A stretch of DNA of 7,309 nt from Candidatus Zhuqueibacterota bacterium (GTDB taxonomy: Bacteria > SM23-31). The stretch lies in the NCBI GenBank assembly GCA_022562855.1, contig JADFON010000084.1:1-7309 (forward strand), written 5' to 3'. Numbering within the stretch: the first letter of the stretch is position 1; the number at the start of each line of letters is the position of its first letter. The notes below the pieces were generated by a model that saw nothing but the letters and a program-made list of their open reading frames with translations, searched no databases and had not been told where the DNA came from. The position numbers were made by a program, and so were the translations under genes. Below are positions 1 through 6,390 of the stretch, piece after piece.

Positions 1-978
1 CAGCATGCCAATCGCCTGGTGGATTGCGGCGAGGGATACCGGAACCACCAGCAACAATGTTGCGATACCCAGCGCAACCTGCAGCACGGCCGTGTGGAGC
101 AGGGCATTCACGCCTTTGGCTAGCCTCGAAGGCAGGTCCGTTTTTCTGATGTGGACCCGGTAGACGATGATCAGAACAAAAGTGGCGATGGCGAGAATGC
201 GATGATCAAACTGCACCGTGGCCATGTTGTCGAAGAAGTTTCGCCACCAGGGCTCGATCGCGAACATCCCTGGCGGGGCCCAGTATTCGCCCATCATTGG
301 AAAGGTATTGTAGATCTTGCCGGCCTTCAACCCCGCCACGAATCCGCCTGAGATGACGGTGACCATGATCAACGTCGCTAACGCCAGCGTCTTTCGATAC
401 CAGGGATGCGGCGTCTGGCTGGCGGACGGAAATATCAGGTTCAGTGCGACCCAGAACATGTACCCGTATATAAGGAATGCTGCGACCAGGTGTGCGACCA
501 GCCGATACTGGCTGACATGGGGATTGTCGACGAGCCCGCTCTTCACCATGTACCAGCCGAGCACGCCCTGCATGCCGCCGAGCACGAACATCAGTGAGTA
601 CTTCGGCCACTCCTGTTTTCGAATGTAACCGCGCCATGCAAATACGAGAAACGGAACCAGGAAGACGATGCCGATCGTGCGTCCGAGCAGTCGATGCAGG
701 TACTCCAGCCAGAAAATACCCTTGAAGTCATCGACCTCCATGTGGCTATTGACCTTCGCGAACTCAGGTGTCTGCTGATACATCTCGAAGGTTTTCTGCC
801 AGGCCTGGTCCGACATCGGCGGCAGCGCGCCGAGCACGGGCCGCCAGTCAACCATCGACAGTCCCGAACCCGTCAGCCTGGTTACGCCGCCGAGTACTAC
901 CATGATAAACACGAGCGCGCAGCAAACCAGCAGCCAGGTGGCTACCTTGCGATTGTTGTCAGCGGTATTGCCCTGCAT
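1..978 (-). CDS. ctaA: heme A synthase (COX15/CtaA family), 3'-partial
   Basis: I translated this by hand: the frame is open from an ATG at 978 to the left edge, giving 326 residues with no stop. Heme A synthase is a membrane protein that oxidises the C8 methyl of heme O to the formyl of heme A for aa3-type cytochrome oxidases. The sequence shows an early GGVTRLTGSGLSM segment (about 30-42), the conserved EYLHR motif (E92, H95), a second His in VAHLVAAF (H163), a third in FDHRI (H259) and a fourth in AAIHQAIG (H320). These are the paired heme ligands and catalytic Glu expected of the family. Hydrophobic helices lie near 13-33, 102-116, 126-144, 160-180, 198-216, 260-274 and 291-320. The long loop between helices 1 and 2 is the proteobacterial/mitochondrial (COX15) form. 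Family members run roughly 330-360 residues, so only the extreme C-terminus is missing. An in-frame TGA at 1015-1017 supports the ATG at 978; no strong Shine-Dalgarno is visible. G+C is high, unlike the right part of the window. Confidence 0.93.
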   Translation of the reverse strand, partial: MQGNTADNNRKVATWLLVCCALVFIMVVLGGVTRLTGSGLSMVDWRPVLGALPPMSDQAWQKTFEMYQQTPEFAKVNSHMEVDDFKGIFWLEYLHRLLGRTIGIVFLVPFLVFAWRGYIRKQEWPKYSLMFVLGGMQGVLGWYMVKSGLVDNPHVSQYRLVAHLVAAFLIYGYMFWVALNLIFPSASQTPHPWYRKTLALATLIMVTVISGGFVAGLKAGKIYNTFPMMGEYWAPPGMFAIEPWWRNFFDNMATVQFDHRILAIATFVLIIVYRVHIRKTDLPSRLAKGVNALLHTAVLQVALGIATLLLVVPVSLAAIHQAIGML

Positions 979-1112
979 CGTGGTCCCGTCGATTAATTTC
1001 GGCGGGCAATGGTATCAGAGATAGTCCAGCGGCAAAGCAGTCGTGTACTTGATGGTCTCCATTTCTAAAGGGCGAATAAACAATATTCGCGATCGGCAGA
1101 AACTACTTTAAA
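979..1112. other. intergenic gap between MBL fragment and heme A synthase
   Basis: This 134-base stretch has no convincing gene. It contains an inverted repeat at 1072-1090 (listed separately). On the minus strand a 15-codon ATG frame (1062 to a TGA at 1015-1017) lies in frame with heme A synthase, but it has no visible ribosome binding site. No clear promoter for heme A synthase could be recognised. Confidence 0.5.
1072..1090 (-). terminator. possible weak terminator hairpin after the MBL fragment
   Basis: Perfect 7-bp inverted repeat: GCGAATA (1072-1078), 5-base loop, TATTCGC (1084-1090). It lies 22 bases past the TAG stop of the upstream minus-strand gene. On the minus strand the stem is followed by CCCTTTAGAAA, so there is no proper U-tract. 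It could equally be a regulatory palindrome upstream of heme A synthase. The repeat is seen directly; its function is a guess. Confidence 0.3.
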
Positions 1113-1655
1113 CTACTGCGCGATTGCGGTCGGATGAATTCCCTCGCCATAGACGAAGCGCGATCCGACAGCGCCCACGACCGCAGTACGACGGTTGAGG
1201 TTCAATTCTGCCCGCAGACGTATCAGCGGCTCGATACCGGTGCAGTGGCCGGCCATCAGGTTCTGTATGCCGATTTTGCGCAGTCGATCCGAAGTCCAAA
1301 GAAGCGTTTCGTCGCTTGCCGAATAAAGATGCATGCCGCCCATGAGTGCATGGATAGAATGGTCCTGAATGGATCGCTGGACCTGTTCGAGCAAATTGAC
1401 ACTGCCCGAGTGGCCGCAACCCAACAGAACAATTGGCCCCGCGGGCGTCACGATTGTAAGACCCTGGCTGTCTGGCACATGGTCTACAACCCAGGCGCCG
1501 TCGATCCTGACCTGCACAATCTGCGCGTAATTTTTCTCCGGGTGATTCCTCTCTACCGGGCCGGTGACCCAGACGGCAGGTGAGATTTCTGCAGGTCCCG
1601 GGTATTCGATGAATTCGACACCTGCATCCTCCAGATCCTTGCGCATGGCAATCAT
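1113..1655 (-). pseudogene. MBL-fold metallo-hydrolase, C-terminal fragment
   Basis: This is the GC-rich part of the chimeric ORF, about 180 residues. Its order of motifs matches the C-terminal half of the TM0207 / MptA-like MBL subfamily: AGVEF...AEISPAVWVTGPVER, VPDSQGLTI, LLGCGHSGSVNLL (His of the GCGHSG motif), ALMGGMHLYSA and LMAGHCTG. In that subfamily the His residues of GCGHSG, GGMHL and GHCTG lie at or near the metal site. The N-terminal half, which carries the HxHxDH signature and the first beta-layer, is absent and replaced by unrelated membrane sequence. The TAG stop at 1113-1115 looks natural (C-terminus IHPTAIAQ). It sits 134 bases upstream of heme A synthase on the same strand, so the two probably come from one proteobacterial genome. 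As it stands the fragment should not be catalytic. Confidence 0.7.
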
Positions 1656-2507
1656 CCGGTTCATTTTTTTATAGCCGCTGCCGGCAATTTGTTCATAAAA
1701 AGCCCACATCCCTACCGGAAAAACAGTGAAAGAAAAGTGACCGACGAAATATATGATACCGATGTAATTTAGAATAAGCTGGTTTATCGGATTCAGGATT
1801 GCATTTGAAAGCCCCGCGCTCAAGGTAAAAACTCCAAACGTGAGTATGAAATATGGTTTTGTTTCTTTTCTTCTCAGGTAAATCACGATCGAAAACAATC
1901 CAAAGAAGATAAAGATAAACCCCAATATGTAAGACTCGATATTGTTTTTTATAACCAGGGCGTAAATATCAGACTGATTACCAATAACCGGAACTTCTGT
2001 CAATCCGATTCTCGCCGCGTTACTCGAGAATAACCGGACATACATTGTTTTGCCGCCGTAATCTATACCGAGTGGAACAATATGAAAAAGCAATTCGTCG
2101 AATTTATTGCTGTATTCGTATTCCAATTCGCCGTTAGCGTAGATTCTTTCTCCGTCAATGTACACTTCGATTTTTGTAATCACCTGCTGAAGCAAAAGCG
2201 CAGGCTGGTCCCATATTATTTCCGGAAGTGTGTATTTTATCCAAATAAAATTATCAAGAACTTCCGAAGGTGTGTTTTGTGCCGCAGATGTAATCCAGGC
2301 GGGCTGTGTAATACTCTCGTCAAACCAGGCAAATTTCCCGGTTGAATCCAATGGAGAATCCCCCTTACGGTACATCCATCCGTCCGGTAAAGTTACCGGT
2401 TCGCTCTCTCCCGGTTCCTGAGCCAGAGACATGTGCGTGACAAGCACAAATGGTAAGAATAGTATAAGAGAAATTAATCGCCGGCAAACTTGCATCTCGA
2501 AAAACAT
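1113..2507 (-). CDS. chimeric ORF: truncated 7TM sensor fused to C-terminal half of an MBL-fold protein
   Basis: One uninterrupted 464-residue frame, but it reads as two unrelated half-proteins. Residues 1-29 are a signal peptide (a Leu/Ile/Phe-rich core ending SLA|QE). Residues about 30-185 resemble the extracellular jelly-roll domain seen before 7TMR-DISM regions (DGWMYRKGD, FIWIKYTL, VYIDGERI). Three transmembrane helices follow (about 193-210, 219-238, 245-270). From about residue 285 the sequence switches to the C-terminal half of a metallo-beta-lactamase fold hydrolase (GVEFIEYPGPAEISPAVW, LLGCGHSGSVNLL, GGMHLYSA, MAGHCTG). The start is ATG 2507, with GGAG 9 bases upstream; a TTG one codon earlier is possible. 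G+C rises from about 36 % to about 58 % at the same point. The sensor lacks four helices and any output domain, and the hydrolase lacks its HxHxDH metal site. I think this is an assembly chimera or recombination scar, not a working two-domain protein. The open frame is certain; the biology is doubtful. Confidence 0.6.
   Translation of the reverse strand: MFFEMQVCRRLISLILFLPFVLVTHMSLAQEPGESEPVTLPDGWMYRKGDSPLDSTGKFAWFDESITQPAWITSAAQNTPSEVLDNFIWIKYTLPEIIWDQPALLLQQVITKIEVYIDGERIYANGELEYEYSNKFDELLFHIVPLGIDYGGKTMYVRLFSSNAARIGLTEVPVIGNQSDIYALVIKNNIESYILGFIFIFFGLFSIVIYLRRKETKPYFILTFGVFTLSAGLSNAILNPINQLILNYIGIIYFVGHFSFTVFPVGMWAFYEQIAGSGYKKMNRMIAMRKDLEDAGVEFIEYPGPAEISPAVWVTGPVERNHPEKNYAQIVQVRIDGAWVVDHVPDSQGLTIVTPAGPIVLLGCGHSGSVNLLEQVQRSIQDHSIHALMGGMHLYSASDETLLWTSDRLRKIGIQNLMAGHCTGIEPLIRLRAELNLNRRTAVVGAVGSRFVYGEGIHPTAIAQ
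1640..1690. other. composition breakpoint (probable chimeric junction)
   Basis: Hand-counted G+C per 60 bases runs 38, 32, 34, 30 from 1441 to 1680, then 25, 21, 25, 19 from 1681 to 1920. The change coincides with the switch from MBL-fold to membrane sensor sequence inside one ORF. The joint itself lies in or near an A/T run (TTTTTTT, about 1664-1670) and carries no transposase, terminal repeat or tRNA. This fits a misjoined contig or illegitimate recombination better than mobile-element insertion. Confidence 0.7.
1680..2507 (-). pseudogene. 7TMR-DISM-like sensor protein, N-terminal fragment
   Basis: This is the AT-rich part of the chimeric ORF, about 276 residues. It has a secretion signal, an all-beta periplasmic domain and three membrane helices, the third ending GMWAFYEQIAGSGYKK. 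This order matches the start of 7TMR-DISM receptors (seven-transmembrane receptors with diverse intracellular signalling modules). Those proteins sense a periplasmic ligand, often a carbohydrate, and signal through a C-terminal histidine kinase, GGDEF or similar module. Here helices 4-7 and any output module are missing because the sequence changes character at about 1650-1680. The start is 48 bases after the shikimate kinase stop on the same strand, so in its own genome it is probably co-transcribed with aroK. The family assignment is by overall pattern, not by an exact motif. Confidence 0.6.
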
Positions 2508-2516
2508 CAAATGATT

Positions 2517-2520
2517 CTCC
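2517..2520 (-). promoter_or_regulatory. ribosome binding site of the sensor ORF
   Basis: GGAG on the minus strand, 9 bases before the ATG at 2507. It supports ATG 2507 (or the TTG at 2510) over the internal Met five codons further on. Confidence 0.55.
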
Positions 2521-2555
2521 GGATGTGGCTTTGGACTGCTAACATCATCAAAGAT

Positions 2556-3098
2556 TCACGATGACAGGTAGCGGAGGATCGATGAGAGAATATCATCGAT
2601 ACTTTTTTTATCAGTGGGTATAACGGTATCCGCTAATTTGTATCCTTTTTCCCTGATACTAAGAAGAGCTTTTATATGCTTCACAGCATCATGTTCAGGA
2701 ATGATATCGCCGCTTGGCTGCAGGAGAAGCGGACGCTTATTGGTAAACTTAACGCGCTCCCATAACTCTTCCGGCTCTGCGGATAGATAGATCAAAACGC
2801 CACTGTCTTTGACATGGGTGGCGTTGCCGGGGTCGATGAGCGTACCGCCTCCGAGAGATACGACAATATTTTTTTTTCCCAGATAGTCTGACAGTACCCG
2901 GTTTTCCAAGGTCCTGAAATACGATTCGCCATCTTGTTGAAATATTTCAGATATGGATTTACCCGCTTTACTTTCTATTATTTCATCTAAGTCGATAAAA
3001 GCATAATTGAGCTCTTTAGCGATATTCTTCCCAATAGTCGACTTCCCTGCTCCCATAAATCCGGTGAGAAATATATTCGAAATCTTGTTCTTGATCAT
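2556..3098 (-). CDS. aroK: shikimate kinase
   Basis: Shikimate kinase phosphorylates shikimate at the 3-hydroxyl with ATP, the fifth step of the chorismate pathway to aromatic amino acids; it is a cytosolic monomer. The 180-residue length is normal for the family. Visible motifs: Walker A GFMGAGKST (13-21); the shikimate-binding DxD (D36, D38 in FIDLDEI); R62 after the EIFQQDGESYFR helix, a substrate-carboxylate ligand; the Gly-rich GGG at 83-85; the LID arginine in NKRPLL (R122); and R149 in SIREKGY, the last conserved arginine. All key residues are present, so the enzyme should be active. The ATG at 3098 lies one codon before IKNKISNIFLTGFMG; no Shine-Dalgarno is evident in the A/T-rich leader, as is common in Bacteroidota-like genomes. 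A TGA at 2556-2558 ends it 48 bases before the sensor ORF, suggesting co-transcription. The AT-rich composition matches the right-hand piece. Confidence 0.95.
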   Translation of the reverse strand: MIKNKISNIFLTGFMGAGKSTIGKNIAKELNYAFIDLDEIIESKAGKSISEIFQQDGESYFRTLENRVLSDYLGKKNIVVSLGGGTLIDPGNATHVKDSGVLIYLSAEPEELWERVKFTNKRPLLLQPSGDIIPEHDAVKHIKALLSIREKGYKLADTVIPTDKKSIDDILSSILRYLSS

Positions 3099-3299
3099 TA
3101 TAAAAAGAAAAACGGAAAATATATTGTTGAAGGTTATCTAATGTATTAACAAAACTTTTGTGATTTTTGAAAAGATTCCAAATTCGGAAAATACAAAAGT
3201 ACCGGCATTAAATCAAATTTAAAAGTCAAATTGTTTATTTAATTGAAATTCGGCTCAGAAAGAAAGAGATTGAAAAATTGCATAAGATTTAAAAAACGC

Positions 3300-3331
3300 T
3301 TGCTATTATCAAAAATTATTCTTTACTTTTG
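3300..3331 (+). promoter_or_regulatory. candidate plus-strand promoter
   Basis: TACTTTTG at 3324-3331 fits the Bacteroidota -7 consensus TAnnTTTG, and TTGCTA at 3300-3305 lies 18 bases upstream as a -35-like element. An alternative sigma70-like pair overlaps it: TTTGTA (3328-3333), 17 bases, TATAAC (3351-3356). Either would drive the repeat protein with a leader of roughly 165-190 bases. In such AT-rich DNA chance matches are frequent. Confidence 0.3.
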
Positions 3332-3448
3332 TACACCTTCATATTTATTGTATAACTCTTTAATTTATTAGAGTTTGGGCGAGGGTACCATCCTTTTTAT
3401 TTTTTCTATTTGATAGATTGAAATGTATCGATTGCGGAGTTAATTTGT

Positions 3449-3475
3449 GGATTTACCAAATTGTTTGGTAAATCC
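3449..3475 (+). repeat. perfect 12-bp inverted repeat in the leader of the repeat protein
   Basis: GGATTTACCAAA (3449-3460), loop TTG, TTTGGTAAATCC (3464-3475). There are no mismatches. It ends 49 bases before the preferred ATG at 3525. Neither strand has a T-tract after the stem, so it is not a canonical terminator. It could be an operator for a dimeric regulator or an RNA hairpin in the 5' leader. The structure is certain; its function is unknown. Confidence 0.7.
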
Positions 3476-3524
3476 TGCGTGATTGAAATATATAAACGTA
3501 CCATTTACAAAGACGGGTGTAAAC

Positions 3525-3914
3525 ATGGGGAAAAAACCGTTGCTTTTTGGTGACTATTTGCTCAAAAAGGGTTTGATCAAGAAAGAAGACATGGTTATTG
3601 CACGCCATGTACAGGAAGAGGCTAATAAGCAGATAGGCGAATTGGCATTAAAACAGAAACTCCTTAATGCGCAGAAAGTCCAGCAAATACTCCAGCAACA
3701 GAAGATATCACGAAAAAAATTCGGAGAAGTTGCTATCGATCTAAAAATTCTAACCCGCGAACAGGTTCAAGATTTGGTAACCTATCAAAAAGACTTCAAT
3801 ATTCACATCGGAGATATCTTCAAATATGAGGGCGCACTCAATGCAGAAGAACTGGAACGAGAAATCGAAGAATTCGCTCTGCACAATGAAATAAAAGACA
3901 ATAACTCTGAATAA
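3525..3914 (+). CDS. small protein of four tandem helical repeats (GspE/MshE N-terminal-like motif)
   Basis: A 129-residue, charged, soluble protein with no signal peptide or membrane segment. It consists almost entirely of four repeats of about 27-29 residues: LLFGDYLLKKGLI (from 6), IGELALKQKLLNAQKVQQIL (from 37), FGEVAIDLKILTREQVQDLV (from 66) and IGDIFKYEGALNAEELEREI (from 95). Each follows the pattern (F/I)G(E/D), hydrophobic pair, short loop, Leu/Ile, polar residues, then an amphipathic helix. The pattern resembles the helical repeats of type II secretion/pilus ATPase N-terminal domains (GspE_N / MshEN), which in some proteins bind c-di-GMP. No ATPase follows here. I prefer ATG 3525 because the repeats begin right after it; a TTG at 3483 would add 14 residues. 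The Shine-Dalgarno is weak (GGGTG). The gene is convergent with ggt and divergent from aroK, so it is probably transcribed alone. A role in protein-protein or nucleotide binding is inference; I do not recognise a named family. Confidence 0.75.
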   Translation: MGKKPLLFGDYLLKKGLIKKEDMVIARHVQEEANKQIGELALKQKLLNAQKVQQILQQQKISRKKFGEVAIDLKILTREQVQDLVTYQKDFNIHIGDIFKYEGALNAEELEREIEEFALHNEIKDNNSE

Positions 3915-3976
3915 AATCTACCGGTTGCAATCTTCCTCATTTCATGGTATACATCTCAAAAATTTAGCGACGGTTA

Positions 3977-5644
3977 TCAATAACCCTTTGCGCGTCCCCT
4001 TCCTCTTGGGTCCGAACCGCCGGTAAACTTAGCTATATTCCCATTTGCATCATATTCAATTGCAAGACCGTGGGCATTTCCTAAAGACCTGACCTGTAAT
4101 TCATGTCCCAACGCTTTGAGACCGTTCCTGACCGATTCGGTGATGCCTTCCTCAACCGCAAGCATATTCGGTTCTACAAAGCTGACACGGGGTGCAGAGA
4201 TCGCACTCTGAATATCCATATTGAAATCGATTATGTTCATCACCATCTGGGGTACAGTCTGCCCGATAGTATGACCTCCCGGCGTTCCGATAGCAATCCA
4301 TGGTTTACCGTCACGCATTATTATGGTCGGACAATCTCCGGAAAGTTTACGTCTACCTGCGTGTGCGTCCATCGGGTTGCCTTTCGGTTCAAATGTGCAG
4401 TACGCGAGAGAATTATTTAACCATATTCCCGTTCCCTCCGGCATAATCCTGCTGCCAAAACTATTACCAAGTGTTTGTGTTGCTGAGACGACATTACCCC
4501 ATTTGTCAGCTACAACAAAATGGGTTGTGTTTTCATTTTGCTCTCCTGCGATACCGGGATATTCAAAGTCTTTTGCCGATTCCGGGTCTATTTCCGATGC
4601 TTTTTCACTCCAGTAATCTTCTGATAACAGCATGTCAAGAGGCGGCGGTTCGAATTCCGGATCGCCGGCATAGGACAGCCGGCTCCAAAATGCATGTTTG
4701 GTCACTTCGGCAAACGTATGCAAATATTCAACGCTGTTATGACCCATTTCATTGTTATCGAACCTGCTCATAAGCCCGAGCCTTATAAGAGAAGGGAAAG
4801 CAGTCGCAGGAGGAGAGGCTGTGATTACTTCATATCCCCGGTAATCGATTTTTATCGGCTCCCACCATTCGGCGCGGTCATTTCGTAAATCTTCAATCGT
4901 AAGAAAACTGCCTGTTTCGCGCATTTTCTTGTCAATTGCAACACCCAATTCACCGCCGTAAACAGCCGCTGCTCCTTGTTCTGCAATAAGCCGTAAGGAG
5001 CGGGCTAAATCCTTTTGCACCAAACGGTCACCGGTTTTCAGCGGTTCTCCGTTTCTTCCGTATATAGATTGAGAATAGTCTGAAAACTGTTGAAATGCTC
5101 TGTTTGAAACATTCCAGTCGAGAACAAAACCCTCATCGGCGAGTTTTATCGCCTGGTCAAAAAGAGAGTGCCACTCCAGTATACCGTACAAGGATGACAT
5201 CGCTTCCCATGCATTTACATTCCCGGGCGTCGAGACTGCTTTGGGGCCTCTCCTGTTTTGCATATAGTCCGGTGTAGGCGCCCTGAATACGTCCGAATCG
5301 ACATTAGCCGGTATTTTACCGCTCGAATCGAGAAAGCGCGCCTCTTTTCTTTCGGCATCATATACGACTATCGTACCATACCCGCCGATTCCCGACATCA
5401 TCGGTTCGACAACATTCAAAACCGACGCAATTGTAACTGCCGCATCGAAAGCGTTTCCACCTTTTTTTAATATCTCGATACCTGCTTCTGTCGCAAGCGT
5501 GTGAGCGGAACTCACCATGCCGTACCTGCCAACCGCAGGTGAAATTGACGAGTTTTCAACTATGGCACTATCCTGTTCCGTACTACAATACGCCAGGTTT
5601 AAAGCGATAGTCAAAAGTAATAACTTTTTGATTTTGCAGTTCAT
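3977..5644 (-). CDS. ggt: gamma-glutamyltransferase family lipoprotein (Ntn hydrolase)
   Basis: A 555-residue member of the gamma-glutamyltranspeptidase family. These precursors self-cleave into two subunits and hydrolyse or transfer gamma-glutamyl (or related acyl) groups, usually in the periplasm. The start is ATG 5644, chosen for the strong AAAGGAG five bases upstream; an earlier ATG in the same frame lies inside comF. Residues 1-20 form a lipoprotein-like signal (KIKKLLLLTIALNLAYC, C20; Tyr at -1 is unusual for a lipobox). The large-subunit signature follows: GNAFDAAVTIASVLNVVEP and SGIGGYG. The small subunit begins at the nucleophile T373 in NENTTHFVVADKWGNVVSATQTL. GTPGG (453-457) is the oxyanion-hole region. 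Compared with E. coli GGT, the Arg of IDFRE is Ser (LDSSG), LNNxMDDF is LNNSLAYC and the PLSSM stretch is KLSGD, so glutamate binding may differ. The gene follows comF by 32 bases and is probably in its operon. Confidence 0.92.
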   Translation of the reverse strand: MNCKIKKLLLLTIALNLAYCSTEQDSAIVENSSISPAVGRYGMVSSAHTLATEAGIEILKKGGNAFDAAVTIASVLNVVEPMMSGIGGYGTIVVYDAERKEARFLDSSGKIPANVDSDVFRAPTPDYMQNRRGPKAVSTPGNVNAWEAMSSLYGILEWHSLFDQAIKLADEGFVLDWNVSNRAFQQFSDYSQSIYGRNGEPLKTGDRLVQKDLARSLRLIAEQGAAAVYGGELGVAIDKKMRETGSFLTIEDLRNDRAEWWEPIKIDYRGYEVITASPPATAFPSLIRLGLMSRFDNNEMGHNSVEYLHTFAEVTKHAFWSRLSYAGDPEFEPPPLDMLLSEDYWSEKASEIDPESAKDFEYPGIAGEQNENTTHFVVADKWGNVVSATQTLGNSFGSRIMPEGTGIWLNNSLAYCTFEPKGNPMDAHAGRRKLSGDCPTIIMRDGKPWIAIGTPGGHTIGQTVPQMVMNIIDFNMDIQSAISAPRVSFVEPNMLAVEEGITESVRNGLKALGHELQVRSLGNAHGLAIEYDANGNIAKFTGGSDPRGRGRAKGY

Positions 5645-5649
5645 TCTAT

Positions 5650-5656
5650 CTCCTTT
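5650..5656 (-). promoter_or_regulatory. strong ribosome binding site of ggt
   Basis: AAAGGAG on the minus strand, 5 bases before ATG 5644. It decides the start of ggt in favour of the lipoprotein form and against a 34-residue longer form that would overlap comF. Confidence 0.85.
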
Positions 5657-5676
5657 AAAATTATATTCTTTTTGTT

Positions 5677-6390
5677 TTACTCTACTAATGCGGCAGTCAA
5701 AATGTAGACCTCTTCGGCTCCTGATTTTTTCAGTACTTTTGCGCATTCGTTAGCGGTAGCCCCCGTTGTAAACATGTCGTCTATAAGGATTACCCGTTTA
5801 TTTTTTAGATCTGCGTTTTTTGTGACCGCGAATATTCCTTGTACGTTTTTCTCTTTCTCATTTCTGTCTCCGATTGAGGCTTGCGGGCGGTTATTGATAA
5901 TTTTTTCAAGAGTTGTATCTACCGGAATCCCTGTTTTTTCGGATATATTTCCGGCTAATAATTCACTCTGGTTAAATCCTCTTTCCCGCCTGCGTGCTCT
6001 ATGGAGAGGAACCGGAATCAGCAAATCGCTTCCGGAAAGCTCCGGTACGTTTGTAACGGTTTCTACCATCTCCTCACCAAATCTCTTGTGAAGAAAAGGA
6101 TAATATGCGAATTTGAACCGATGAATAAGCTCCCTTACTACTTCGCCGTATTCCGATTTTCCAAATATAAAACGGTTTGCGACAAAAGGAAAATGCTTCT
6201 TTTTTGTAAGGTATCTGTCACCCGAATGAAGCGTATGAAGTTTGTTTCTCGGAAGCCGTGACCAGCAGTCTTCACAGATCATTACGTTTTTTTCAGACAC
6301 GCGGACTTCGCAGCGAAGGCAAACATTGGGATAGACAAAATCCATCACTGCATCCCAATAATGTTTTACATGGTCTGAAATATTAATCAT
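5677..6390 (-). CDS. comF: ComF family phosphoribosyltransferase-like protein
   Basis: A 237-residue protein, a typical length for ComF/ComFC/GntX. The family has an N-terminal zinc ribbon and a type I phosphoribosyltransferase fold. It is needed for DNA uptake in naturally competent bacteria and has been linked to replication-fork restart through primosome partners; its exact reaction is unsettled. The sequence shows two CxxC pairs (C24/C27 and C39/C42), the RELIHRFKFAYYP segment (about 86-98), the conserved LIPVPLHRARRRERGFNQSE stretch (124-143), RPQASIGDRNEKEKNV (168-183) and the PRPP-binding loop VILIDDMFTTGAT (200-212). All hallmarks are intact. The ATG at 6390 has no strong Shine-Dalgarno. 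It heads a likely two-gene unit with ggt. The pairing with ggt has no obvious functional logic and may only reflect shared transcription. Confidence 0.93.
   Translation of the reverse strand: MINISDHVKHYWDAVMDFVYPNVCLRCEVRVSEKNVMICEDCWSRLPRNKLHTLHSGDRYLTKKKHFPFVANRFIFGKSEYGEVVRELIHRFKFAYYPFLHKRFGEEMVETVTNVPELSGSDLLIPVPLHRARRRERGFNQSELLAGNISEKTGIPVDTTLEKIINNRPQASIGDRNEKEKNVQGIFAVTKNADLKNKRVILIDDMFTTGATANECAKVLKKSGAEEVYILTAALVE

Larger units (their letters stand above)
3099..3524. other. AT-rich divergent intergenic region
   Basis: These 426 bases separate aroK (minus) from the repeat protein (plus) and should hold promoters for both. I see no gene, RNA gene or tandem repeat. The only clear structures are a candidate plus-strand promoter near 3300-3331, a 6-bp inverted repeat (AACTCT 3354-3359 / AGAGTT 3370-3375) and a perfect 12-bp palindrome at 3449-3475. 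No clear minus-strand promoter for aroK could be picked out of the A/T background. Confidence 0.6.

Noticed and set aside
206-851. Several open frames on both strands within 1-1000
   Set aside because: They overlap the heme A synthase frame, which has full family motifs. The others give Arg/His/Pro-rich nonsense typical of shadow frames in GC-rich DNA.
1015-1062. Fifteen-codon ATG frame on the minus strand upstream of, and in frame with, heme A synthase
   Set aside because: There is no ribosome binding site and no recognisable peptide, and it ends in TGA 36 bases before the real ATG. It is probably chance.
3972-3985. Short GGTTA/TAACC hairpin over the ggt stop codon
   Set aside because: The stem is only 5 bp with a 4-base loop, and the T-run on the minus strand begins over ten bases later. 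It does not meet terminator criteria.
5645-5746. Longer ggt start at 5746
   Set aside because: It would overlap comF and put 34 charged residues before the signal sequence. ATG 5644 has a strong AAAGGAG.
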